From NCBI GenBank assembly GCA_021234155.1, contig JAJEKV010000005.1, positions 7,556,216 to 7,620,215 of the forward strand: a stretch of 64,000 nt of DNA. The letters are read 5' to 3'. Position 1 is the stretch's first letter. Every line of letters begins with the position of its first letter. This document shows, piece after piece, positions 35,922-46,114 of the stretch. The translations under genes and the position numbers were made by a program. The notes below the pieces were generated by a model, which saw only the letters and a program-made list of their open reading frames with translations, had not been told where the DNA came from and made no database searches. This stretch comes from Isoetes taiwanensis (taxonomy: Eukaryota > Streptophyta > Lycopodiopsida > Isoetales > Isoetaceae).

Positions 35922-36705
35922 ATGTCCAGCAGATTCGGAGCAAACTTGCTTAATGCAATTGAAGTCTTTAAAGGGGAGAGTGGTTTCCAAGTCTGGAAAC
36001 AAAGCATCCAAGAAGTCTTGGAATTTGAGAGTTTATGGCACTTGGTTGATCCAAATGCAAGTAGGCAGACTGACAGTCATGTTAGTTCTGGATCAGCACG
36101 AGCAAGTGGAGCTAGTTCAAGCTCAAGTGAGGGAGATTCCACAGTTGGTGGAGTTGCTCAACCAGGGGGTTCTGGAGAAAGCACAGGACCAACAGTCACT
36201 TCTAGGAGGCAGCCAGAGGAGGTGATTAAAATCAAGGAAGCTCAAGCTATTATTAGCTGTAAAGTTGGACCTGTTATCAAGCTCAAACTCAGGGGGCTGA
36301 GTCCTAGGGAAATGTGGACTTACATGATTACAAACTATGAAGCTAAAACATCCTCTCAGATAGATGTTTTAGAAAAACAGTTAAGGAAGTTAAAGTCAAG
36401 ACGATAAAGATAATATAAATGAAATTTCTTGAAAAATTCGATTCTATTGTAGCCGATCTTGAAGGTGCCGGGTGTCATCTTGAATGAGCAAGATCAACAA
36501 TGCCGCCATCTCCGTATCGTGTCACACAATGCTTATTTAGCTACTCTCTTGAGAAATATAGCAAGAACAAAGGAACATGCCATACAAATAATAAGAACAG
36601 AGTTTGAGCAAAGGCAGGTAGGACAAGATGAGGATGATCATACCACGTATAATCTTGTATCTGGGGAAACACAAAGGAAAGAAAGGAACCAAGGTTTGCA
36701 GAGAT
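35922..36705 (+). pseudogene. Copia gag, N-terminal part, frame-broken
   Basis: The frame from 35922 (MSSRFGANLLNAIEVFKGES) runs 161 codons with typical Copia gag features (FKGESGFQVWKQ at the start, an 'MWTYMITNYEAKT' block), then meets a stop at 36405. Recognisable gag sequence continues in other frames: 36420-36480 (FDSIVADLEGAGCHL) and 36459-36705. At least two small indels separate these from the zinc-knuckle region at the start of the pol frame. This copy cannot make a normal full-length gag, despite near-identical LTRs. Confidence 0.85.
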
Positions 36706-39700
36706 AAGATTGGACCATGCTACAATTGCAATGCATATGGTCACTTAAAAGCTGAATGTCCAAAGGCAGCAAAAGAAGTTGTATGCTTTAATTGTGATGG
36801 CAAGGGGCACTTTGCTTCTAGTTGCCCCAGCCCAAGAGGGCAGAATGTAAAAGGGAAAGCCAAGGGAAGAGGTGGCAAGGTGAGCTTTGCTCAAAGAGGA
36901 AAAGGGAGCTCAAAGGAAAATCCAACATTAAACTTAGCTCAAGAAACTCAAAGTGAAGAGGACGAGCAGAATGAAGATGATGAGGTAAGTTGTACTAAAA
37001 TTTGTCATTTAATGCATGATGCAAATGACCATGATATGATAATTATAGATTCAGGAGCTGAGAGGACAGTGACATCTTCCTCAAAATTGCTTAAAGACTG
37101 CAAAAGAGTGACAAGGGGGCACGTGCAACTTGGAAATGGAGATTTGCAAGAAATCAAAGACACAGGAATGCTCGAGCTCTATGATCTTGAAGGAAAGGCA
37201 GTCAAACTTGAAAATGTTCTCTGTGTGCCAGGCCTAGTTAGAAATCTGGTTTCAGTATGTCAGCTTGTAGATCTCGGATATAAAGTGTTGTTTGAAAGAT
37301 TGGAATGTAAAGTGTTTCTCAATAATATATTAAAGTTTGTTGGAAAAAGAGTTGGCAATCTCTTTGGGTTAAATCTAAATCACTATGCTTCAAGTATAAA
37401 TCTTGTGACCAGTACAAATTTAAGAACATGGCATGAGAGGATGTGCCATGTGAATTCTAAAACAGTACAACTTATGATGAAGAAGGGATTAATCAAAGGC
37501 ACAAGTGAAGGTGATGAGAAGTTTAAATGCATTGGATGTATATTGGGAAAACATACTAAACTCCCTTTCAAGAAATCAGTGAAAAGAGCAAAAAGTAAAT
37601 TGGACCTGATACATACCGATCTGTGTGGACCTCTGAATGTAACTAGCCTCTCTGGAAAAAGGTACTTCATGACTTTTATTGATGATTACAGTAGAATGAC
37701 TAGAGTATATTGTTTAAGAACAAAAGATCTTGCTTTGGAGGCATTCAAAACTTTTGCAAATGAAGTACAGGTAGAAACAGGGAGGAAAATTAAGTGCTTG
37801 AGATCAGATAGGGGAGGAGAGTTCATGTCAAATGAATTCAAGAGCTACTGTAATATACATGGCATCAAAAGGCAGTTGACATGTAGGTTTTCCCCTCAGC
37901 AAAATGGAATAGCTGAAAGGAAAAACAGAACAATACTCAATGCAGTAAGAAGCATGCTCAAATACTCAGGACTGCCAAATTTCCTTTGGGAAGAGGCAGT
38001 TAAGGCAGCAGTATATGTGCAAAATTTGGTGCCATCCATAAGCATTAAAGGGGAAATCCCTATAACTTTGTGGTCAGGAAAATTGCCAGACTATGACAGG
38101 CTTAAAGCCTATGGATGTCTGGCTTTTGTGCATGTTCCTGACGAGTTGAGGAAGAAGTTGGATGATAAAGCATATATAACTTACTTGGTTGGCTATGATC
38201 AAGAATCTAAGGCCTACAGATTGTATGATTCAAGTAAAAGAAGAATCATAATTAGCAGGGATGTACTGTTTGATGAGGAGCAGTACTACAAGTTGTTACC
38301 TATGATCAATAATCAAGGGCAGGCTACTAAACAGCAAATAGCAGAGGAAAGAGAAGTTCAAAAGGAGCAGGTGGAACCTGCATTTGCAATTGACAGTGAT
38401 GAAGATGAAGACATTGAACCAAAACAGGTAATAACTGATCCTAACCATGTGAATGTTGAAAATGTGCAGCCAGAATATCCAGCTGATCAACAAGATGAAA
38501 GCCAACTCAAAGCTGCAAGGAGGAGAAAGAGGACTGAAGCAGAAATACTTCGAGGAGAAACTGAAGAAAATTTGGAAGCCCTTGGGAGGGATAACCTTGG
38601 CAAAAGCAAAAGACTCAAAGGAAAAGAAGGTGAGATACTTGGCCTATTTGAAATATTGATGCACCTAGATAATTCAGTGCCTAAAACATATGAGGAAGCT
38701 ATATCCTCTCCTGATAGCAAAAATTGGGAAAATGCAATGCAAGAGGAAATGAAATCATTTAACAGAACAAACACTTATGAAGTAGTAGACAGACCAAGTG
38801 ATAAGAACATTGTAGGGAACAAATGGCTGTTCAAGCTCAAAACTCAGGCTGATGGAGTAACACCTAAGTTTAAGGCCAGACTAGTTGCCCAAGGCTTCAC
38901 TCAGAGATATGGACAAGACTATGAGGAAACTTTCTCACCACTTGTCAAAATGAACAGCATAAGAATGCTTTTGTCAATTGCTAATGCAGCAGACTTGGAA
39001 ATTCATCACATGGACGTTACCACAGCATTTCTAAATGCTAAACTAGAAGAGGAAATTTACATGAAGGTGCCTCCAGGGTTTGAAGCAGAATCAGGGAAGG
39101 TCTGGAAGTTAAACAAGGCAGTATATGGGCTTAAGCAATCCCCAAGGGAGTGGTATAAGTGTATTGACACTTTCCTCAGAGAACACGGATTTGCAAAATT
39201 ACAGAATGATGGAAATCTCTACAAATTTCAGAAGGGAGCTAAATGGTGCATAATAGCACTCTATGTAGACGATAATATTATGGTAGCAAATGGTCTTGAT
39301 ATATTGGAGCAGTGTAAGGCCATTCTCAAAAATAAATTCAAGATGTCAGACCTTGGGGAGTTAAGGAAATTCTTGGGAATAGAAGTACACAGAAACAGGG
39401 CAAGCAAAACTTTGACTCTGACACAGAAAGGACAGATTGAAGGAATGCTTAACAAATTTAAAATGAATGATTGCAATATATGCAAGACTCCTATAGTGCA
39501 GGGTTGTAAGATTTCTGCTGAGATGAGTCCAAAAACAGAAACAGAGAGAGAAGAAATGAGTGACATACCATATATGTCACTAGTCGGATGCCTATCATAT
39601 GTGGCCAACTGCACTAGGCCTGATATAGCTTATGTAGTGAATATGCTAAGTAGATATAACAATGATCCTGGAAAACAACATTGGATGGCAGCCAAACGGG

Positions 39701-40248
39701 TTCTAAGGTACTTAAAAGGTACTATGGATCATGGCATTTGTTATAGCACTGAAGATCTGCAACTGTTAGCTTATTGTGATGCTGACTGGGGAGGGGACAT
39801 TGATACACGTAAATCCACATCTGGATATTTAACTTTTATAGGGGGTGCACCTATTAGCTGGAAATGCAAAAAGCAAAATGCAGTAGCTATGTCAAGTGCT
39901 GAAGCTGAGTATGCATCAGCTGTATTAGCCACAAAGGAAGTGATTTGGGAAAGAAGATTGTTAGGTGAACTTGGTCATCACCAAAATCAGGCCACTGCAT
40001 TATACTGTGATAACACTAGCTGCATTGCCATGACCAAAGATCCAGTATTTCACGAGAGATCAAAACATATAGAACTAGAGCTACATTTTATCAGGGAAAT
40101 TGTTGGGAAAGACATAGTAAGACTGATATATGTCAATACAAAAACACAACTAGCAGACCTGCTTACAAAGCCTCTGCCAGAAAAGAGGTTTACTGAATTG
40201 AAGAGCCTGATACAATGTTTAGATTGTAACATGAAGGGGGAATGTTGA
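36628..40248 (+). CDS. Copia polyprotein: zinc knuckles, protease, integrase, RT, RNase H
   Basis: A 1206-codon open frame. From the N-terminus: two CCHC knuckles (CYNCNAYGHLKAEC, CFNCDGKGHFASSC) that belong to gag; protease with IIIDSGAERT (~140); GAG-pre-integrase His/Cys finger (HERMCHV...CIGCILGK, ~265-305); integrase core with HTDLCGPL, SDRGGEF and NGIAERKNRT; reverse transcriptase from NKWLFKLKTQADG with YVDD as active site; and RNase H with YCDADWGGD and SSAEAEY. Motif order (integrase before RT) fixes Copia rather than Ty3. All catalytic motifs are intact. The true start lies in the upstream gag, so the first Met of this frame is arbitrary. Confidence 0.95.
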   Translation: MRMIIPRIILYLGKHKGKKGTKVCRDKIGPCYNCNAYGHLKAECPKAAKEVVCFNCDGKGHFASSCPSPRGQNVKGKAKGRGGKVSFAQRGKGSSKENPTLNLAQETQSEEDEQNEDDEVSCTKICHLMHDANDHDMIIIDSGAERTVTSSSKLLKDCKRVTRGHVQLGNGDLQEIKDTGMLELYDLEGKAVKLENVLCVPGLVRNLVSVCQLVDLGYKVLFERLECKVFLNNILKFVGKRVGNLFGLNLNHYASSINLVTSTNLRTWHERMCHVNSKTVQLMMKKGLIKGTSEGDEKFKCIGCILGKHTKLPFKKSVKRAKSKLDLIHTDLCGPLNVTSLSGKRYFMTFIDDYSRMTRVYCLRTKDLALEAFKTFANEVQVETGRKIKCLRSDRGGEFMSNEFKSYCNIHGIKRQLTCRFSPQQNGIAERKNRTILNAVRSMLKYSGLPNFLWEEAVKAAVYVQNLVPSISIKGEIPITLWSGKLPDYDRLKAYGCLAFVHVPDELRKKLDDKAYITYLVGYDQESKAYRLYDSSKRRIIISRDVLFDEEQYYKLLPMINNQGQATKQQIAEEREVQKEQVEPAFAIDSDEDEDIEPKQVITDPNHVNVENVQPEYPADQQDESQLKAARRRKRTEAEILRGETEENLEALGRDNLGKSKRLKGKEGEILGLFEILMHLDNSVPKTYEEAISSPDSKNWENAMQEEMKSFNRTNTYEVVDRPSDKNIVGNKWLFKLKTQADGVTPKFKARLVAQGFTQRYGQDYEETFSPLVKMNSIRMLLSIANAADLEIHHMDVTTAFLNAKLEEEIYMKVPPGFEAESGKVWKLNKAVYGLKQSPREWYKCIDTFLREHGFAKLQNDGNLYKFQKGAKWCIIALYVDDNIMVANGLDILEQCKAILKNKFKMSDLGELRKFLGIEVHRNRASKTLTLTQKGQIEGMLNKFKMNDCNICKTPIVQGCKISAEMSPKTETEREEMSDIPYMSLVGCLSYVANCTRPDIAYVVNMLSRYNNDPGKQHWMAAKRVLRYLKGTMDHGICYSTEDLQLLAYCDADWGGDIDTRKSTSGYLTFIGGAPISWKCKKQNAVAMSSAEAEYASAVLATKEVIWERRLLGELGHHQNQATALYCDNTSCIAMTKDPVFHERSKHIELELHFIREIVGKDIVRLIYVNTKTQLADLLTKPLPEKRFTELKSLIQCLDCNMKGEC

Positions 40249-40936
40249 ATATGTTCATGTCACAATGTTCTCAGAGCCTGGAGGAATATGCTGCATGCAA
40301 ATGTGGAAGGTTGAAGGTGCAAAGGATTAATGTCCTAAGGTGAGCATTGTTCTAAGGTTAAACTAAATTTAACCTAGCTCGTTTGAAAAGCCAATGGTTA
40401 AGAAGTTGCATATTATTATTAGTAACCATTGGAGATGATGACACGATGATATATCTAAGGGGGAAATGAGTTTCAAATGTTCCGGATTTGGAACCTCTGA
40501 GAAAACGGCTCGGTCGGTCCGCCATAGCGGCCGGATCTGAGCTATAAAGCAATGACAAGAAGTATAGATTAGTATCGAACATAGTGGGATTGGATACAGT
40601 GACAGGAATTGAAGATTCGACCATTAAAGGTTAAGTTCGGGAGCTGGTCAAAGGGAGTCAATACCACTGCTACAGTAAAGTTACTGTAGCATTATAAGGT
40701 CACGAAGGTATATTGTTTAAAATGATTTGCCTTTCATTATTAATGACTTAGAAGAACATGAAATGATTAAGGACTAAGTCAACTATGTGAGATCATTGAA
40801 TCTTAGGGACTTTTGAGTATTGTTGAATCTATTATTGCATAGATTTGTTGTAATGGATCTATTTTATGGAAATGTGAAATACACTTTGAAAGTGATTGAC
40901 TAAACAAAGGGGTTGCTTTTATATTTGAATTCTTCA
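40243..40936 (+). repeat. Copia 3' LTR
   Basis: 694 bp, one visible difference from the 5' LTR. Preceded by the purine tract at 40233-40242 and followed by target duplication CTATA. Confidence 0.95.
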
Positions 40937-41689
40937 CTATATTATAAAATTTTACTGTATGTCTGTCTTCAAGAGCGCCCTAGATCGGACGGCTTAGATC
41001 TAGGGCTAGATTGAGGACGGTTTAGATTTAAGATTTGAACGGAAAAACTCGCAGCCCCATATTCCGCCATAGCCGATCTTGCAGTCTCTGGGAGATACTC
41101 CCATGAACTGGAGTGTGCTTTCATCAACCAAGCATGGTGATCGTTCAACGACCAAGGCCATGATTTGCACAGGCAGCACTCGAGGTAAGACGACAGTACT
41201 CCTTAAAGCTGTGGTGTTTGATTTTTAGCTTCACTCCTGTCTACTGGGGGTCGTTTGCATCATAACCTACATGACAATGCAGTGTTCTCACCGCTTTTTA
41301 GAGCTGTAGCTATAGCTATGGTAGTGGCCAGAGCAAAAAATGCTACCCCACATCAGGTCATTTCCGTTCTCAAGCTTCCAAATGAAGCTGCACACGAATT
41401 TTTTAGTCAATTCCGGACTATAGTGCTATGTGATTGGGTTGTTCGTTACCTGGAGGCTTGCATTGTATATGCCATAGTTGAAGCTTTCAACCCTGTACCA
41501 CAATATGGTAAGGTCCATCTGTTTTTTGTTGGTTTGCGTCATAACCCAGTGAAAATCTGAGTTAGTTGCTACATTTGATGGCTACAAATACTATTTCTGC
41601 TTCACAATGGTATGGGATCAAGGATCCAAAGGATTTTCACAAGCATCTACTGTTTCGATTGTGCTTGAGTAATGAACAACAAATCTAGC

Positions 41690-42260
41690 ACTTCAAATGA
41701 TAAGCATGTGCAGTATTGGCATCTCATAGGCAGCCAATTCATCAGGAGGATTCAAGCACAAGAATTGAATGTGTCTAATATAGATGTAAATGAGGCCAGC
41801 ATCAACAAAAGCCTTGCTTGATGCCAAGCCAAAATGTGGAATCTTGGAGTAAAGGCATACAACCAAATGTTGTCTTCTGCAAATGCAAAATGCTTGCAAG
41901 ATATGCACAACATGGGTTGTTTCGCTGAAATGTCTTACCAAAGTGCAGGAGAAGAGATCTGAAATGTGGTTTCATATAATGCAATCCTTCCATAGCATGC
42001 CCAATGTGGTTTTATAATCAATATTTTGTATCTGGGATAAAGCAGGCATAATATCAAATACAGATCATGAAATACAGTGATTGGAAAAGGTGTTGTAGCT
42101 TGGTATGCAAAGCCAAATGAGGTGCTCTAAAAGCATTCATTAGCCTAGGAGCCCTAGAATATGAAAAGGCTTATTCATTGACTTAGTTGTGGGGTATATG
42201 CATAGTTGATGTCCACACAAAATGAGGAAGATGGGCTGCTAGAGTTATGGGATATCCTTA
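41690..42260 (+). pseudogene. Possible PPR-protein remnants inside Helitron copy 3
   Basis: Short frame-shifted pieces resemble pentatricopeptide repeats: NVVSYNAIL near 41960, ARYAQHG near 41900 and IVDVHTK-GRWAARV near 42200, against the family's NVVSWNAMI, AGYAQHG and LVDMYAKCG. The pieces occur in plausible order on the plus strand. Stops and shifts separate them. Recognition is by eye from very short matches, so confidence is low. If real, the Helitron captured a PPR gene piece. Confidence 0.35.
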
Positions 42261-43781
42261 GCATAAGGATTTTGTTTGTTAAAATATCAGTAACCTAAGA
42301 AAATAGAGGGGCGCATCTGCTTACTCTATAAGTTTGTAAAAATGACTAAATGTATTCTTTGTGCTGGTAAAGATGGCACTAGCCTATGGCAGAGGCAAAA
42401 GTTCTCATAGATTATTGGGATGGGATGTGGATGACATCATCAGCCAGAGACATTAGCAAGCAGTTCGTGTGGGTCCTCATTGCTTTCAGGTTTTTCTTTG
42501 GTCTACGGGCTGTATAAGCTCTATGAGCTTACTAATTTTGTCACACACCATGAAAAACCCATAGAATGTACCCCAATAATTCGAAAATCGAGTTGTTGAG
42601 AAATAGGTTTTGTATATCATAGTTGCAAAATATATTGGAGTTGGTTCAAATTACCTGAAAGTGCTTTTCCTGTTACATATGCACAAGGCTATTATACAAA
42701 ATATGTTGACAAATATGTTAAAATGACAGTCTGTTACGGAGCAGAAAATGCATCTATTATTATTGTTGTCACATTATCAGGTTGGCTCTCTTGGCTTTGT
42801 TTCTTTTGTTTATTTAGTTGGTTTTAATCTTTGAGAACCAATAATAATTTTTATTTTTGCTTGCTTTTTGTACAGAGCAGAGGAACATCTATCTAATACT
42901 CTTTGCCAAGCTTTGTACAAAGTAGGTTGAATTCATTCTGGACATTGAATAATTTTTCAAAGTCCAAGTGCTGGTAATTGAAGTGAAGTTAACATTTGAT
43001 TTGGCCACCCATTTATGATAGGTCATGTGCCATACATTTCTTGCCTGTGCCTTTAGGATACATTGGCCTCTCAAGTGTTCAGAACTCTATTCTTTTCTAC
43101 AGCAACAAAGGAGCAACAAGACATGAAATATGATATGGTTATGAGGAAAGTTGAGAATTGCACGGTGCTGCCTGGAATGAAATGCTTCTCTAATGTATCT
43201 AGATGTTGTGAGTTTGTTGTTCTTGGTGACTTGCTTCCTGGTGTTTGCAAACTTCTAGAAATATATATCTCCAATAATGAAGAGATGACTCCAATAATCC
43301 TTAGTGGTTTTGTATACCAATTGTATACCAACCATATATTCTGTTCCTTTTAACTACTGCAATTGAAACCAACTCCAATTCTTCATTGCTCACCTTTAAA
43401 AATAGATAATCACTTTGTATTTCTCATAAGAGTTATGCATGGTCCATGCATGGTCCATATACTATATGCATATCTTGAATTAGGCAGTCCCACTCATATT
43501 CCATGATATTCAATTGAATTCGACTTTATCATGAATAAAAATAAGGAGGGACTTTTAATATCAAATGAAACATAAAAAAGCAAATAAAGATAAACTTAAG
43601 TTGATTCAACACTATCTAATATGAAGGAGCTAGGGCTTTTTTTAATTGTTATTAAGCCTTTGGAAAGTTTTGTTATAATAAAAGGATACAAACTTGGATT
43701 ATTACTGCATGCTTTTCTCATTGCATTCCAACATTTACAACCCCTCAACTTATGCCCAGCAACGCTGGGCACCATTACTAG

Positions 43782-45587
43782 TTATTGTATAACTTCTTAT
43801 CTTGTTTAAACTAGAGTTGTCAGGCGATGGACCAAAAATGGTGCATTTGCACTGTTCACCTTAAAATTCATATAAAATCAATGGCTCAAAATTCGATGAA
43901 ATCCTTCCTAGAAGTTCATATGTGGCAGTCATATTCCATATGAAAAATATCTAAAAATCTATCTACCTCTATTCTTGGAAGTTATGCTTAGCTGAATCCA
44001 AGTGGGTCATGCCAAGACTGCCTTATATTTACATAAGGTAAAACTGTCTTAATGAAATGATTTTTTTGATTTTTTTCAGTATTTTCTTATTTTTCTATGC
44101 GAGTTAAAGAGTACAACACAAAAAACTGCACCTCATTCCAAGGTATGAGAAGGAAGATAGGGTTCATCGAACATGACAGGGTCAAAACTGTTTTCTGTCT
44201 TCTGTGGACCAGTAATCATTTTAACATGAAATTAGAGATCTATATTACCAAGGAAGGCTTGCATCCATAATAAAAAATATAGCTCATCATGAAAGATGAT
44301 CTACATGCACTATTATCATACTTAACCTACAATACTTCTGGTAGCAAACACATTAATAAGTTTATGATAGCAAGAGAATAGGTTTCTTTGTATTTTTTGC
44401 AATATATAACATCAAGAACCTCTATGCACATGCATTATTATATGTGAGTTGAAAAAGAGTGTTATCTTGATTAAATGATTCAAATTTTGAGGAGTTTAAG
44501 TATTGACCATTAATGGTCCATAGATATTTATATTTAAATCTTGCAACTACTATGTCACTTTCACATCAAATTTGAGATCCATGTTGCCAATGAAGCCTTG
44601 CATTCATAAAAAATATAGCATTTCCTAAAAGATGAACTATATGAACAATTAGAATACTTAAACTCCAATATCGTGTAGTAACAAACACAACCAAATGTAG
44701 AGAATGCATGATTAACTACTACATATAGGTTGATAAAATTATAATCTACGTAGATATAAGTGTAGTGCATAGCCTGCATCTTTTATTACCCTCTTAAAGA
44801 CGATATACGAGTTTTATTAAATCATTTTGGATTTATTTTTGTCCTGAATTCTATACAAGAGATTCTTTAGTCAATATTGAAATCATCATAACTTATGAAT
44901 GCTTCAAAAAAACATCAAACTATAGCTCTTAGAATCAACAACTTATGACCACAAGAATTAGGCCAAAACTTATAATAGTAAGAGAGAAATAATTCATACC
45001 CTCAAACAGCTCTTTTGAGCAAAATTGGGTATGGTGACTTCATCTAATGTCATATAATAGTGAAAAAACTTGGGAACATACAAATCAATATGTTATATCA
45101 TAAAACATCATTTGCTTTTTATTTTAGCAAGGTTTGGACCCCTTTGTGCTAGAAAATATGAAGAATGCAGTTCTGGACTAGAACGAAACCTGCTAAATTG
45201 TATGAGGTTTAGACAATTACCACAAGATATGGGTGAATTCATTGGTCATGAAATTCTTCTAGATCATAAAGAATCAAGTGAAGATTCAAAAGGTGGTGGT
45301 AGATTGCAAAATGGAGAAGTTTCCCTCTAGATATATGGGTTTAAGTGGCAGAGGTACGATGGACCAATTCTGGCCCATGGACTACAGATGGTCCAGTGGA
45401 CAACTCTAGTGTTAAGTCTTTCACATGTCTCTCACATTTACATATTTGGACTACATTTAAGTATATGTGGACCACATTTACTAAAGTAACTTTCATATTG
45501 TAGCATTACATTGAAGAGGTGTAGTTTTATAGAAGAATTGCTCATGTTTTGGGAGTGAAGCTTCAAATGCTAGCTACACATTGCACA
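43782..45587. other. AT-rich stretch without a recognised gene
   Basis: Only short frames on both strands; no repeats of note. Confidence 0.4.
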
Positions 45588-45740
45588 CTATTATGGTAGA
45601 TTGTGCATGGGTCTCAAAGGGTGAACGTGGTGATATACAAGTTCAGAAATGATGTCAGTCCAGTTTGCCCTATATGTGGAAGAACGAAAGAAACTTTAGA
45701 ACGTCGTATTATCGATTGTCCAGATATTCAACAAATATGA
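45588..45740 (+). mobile_element. LINE ORF2 fragment (RVT zinc-binding domain)
   Basis: Reads IVHGSQRVNVVIYKFRN then CPICGRTKETLERRIIDCP, the zf-RVT pattern of plant LINEs, with a stop in place of an expected residue near the start. Too divergent to belong to the 17661/51975 family by eye. No poly(A) was seen nearby. The next 370 bp to the NLR stop hold nothing recognisable. Confidence 0.6.
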
Positions 45741-46114
45741 GATAAGTTCAGAGAGATATTTCAACTGTTAATACCGTTGATGTGGTGATAGGGAGATACT
45801 TGAATGCTTGGCCTCTCCCAATGGGATTGGTTCATTAATTATCTAGTGTGCTAGGGCCGCTGAAAATAAAGTTTTAGTTCTAGATAATTCTAGTTCTAAA
45901 TAGTCAATCTCTCTTATGATTACCCTTCATGATCCATATTAGACATGGAGACATTACTCCATTCTACAACAAATGTATTTTGATCATATTTAATTCAGTT
46001 TTTATCTTTCAATCAGAAACTATAAATGTGAAGCAATCAATATGTTGAAACAATATGCATGATGGTGTTTTGAAACATGATTGTGAATCATATTGCTTTA
46101 AGTAAGTGACATCT

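Larger units (their letters stand above)
35191..40936 (+). mobile_element. Full-length Copia (Ty1-type) LTR retrotransposon
   Basis: LTRs 35191-35884 and 40243-40936 (both 694 bp) differ at one position by eye (near 35293 against 40350), so the insertion is young. Target duplication CTATA lies at 35186-35190 and 40937-40941. The primer-binding site TGGTATCAGAGC (iMet) is at 35886-35897. A polypurine tract AAGGGGGAA lies just before the 3' LTR. Gag is broken; pol is one open frame. It is inserted 7 bp into the left end of a Helitron. Confidence 0.97.
35184..43781 (+). mobile_element. Helitron (copy 3), split by a Copia element
   Basis: The left end A|TCCTATA (35184-35190) continues after the Copia insertion at 40942 as TTATAAAATTTTACTG and a CCCTAGATCGGACGGCT block, matching the left end at 925. 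The right end has hairpin 43754-43770, CTAG at 43778-43781 and T. Without the Copia element and its target duplication, the Helitron is about 2.85 kb. It has no Rep/helicase. The interior has PPR-like gene remnants near 41690-42260. Confidence 0.75.
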
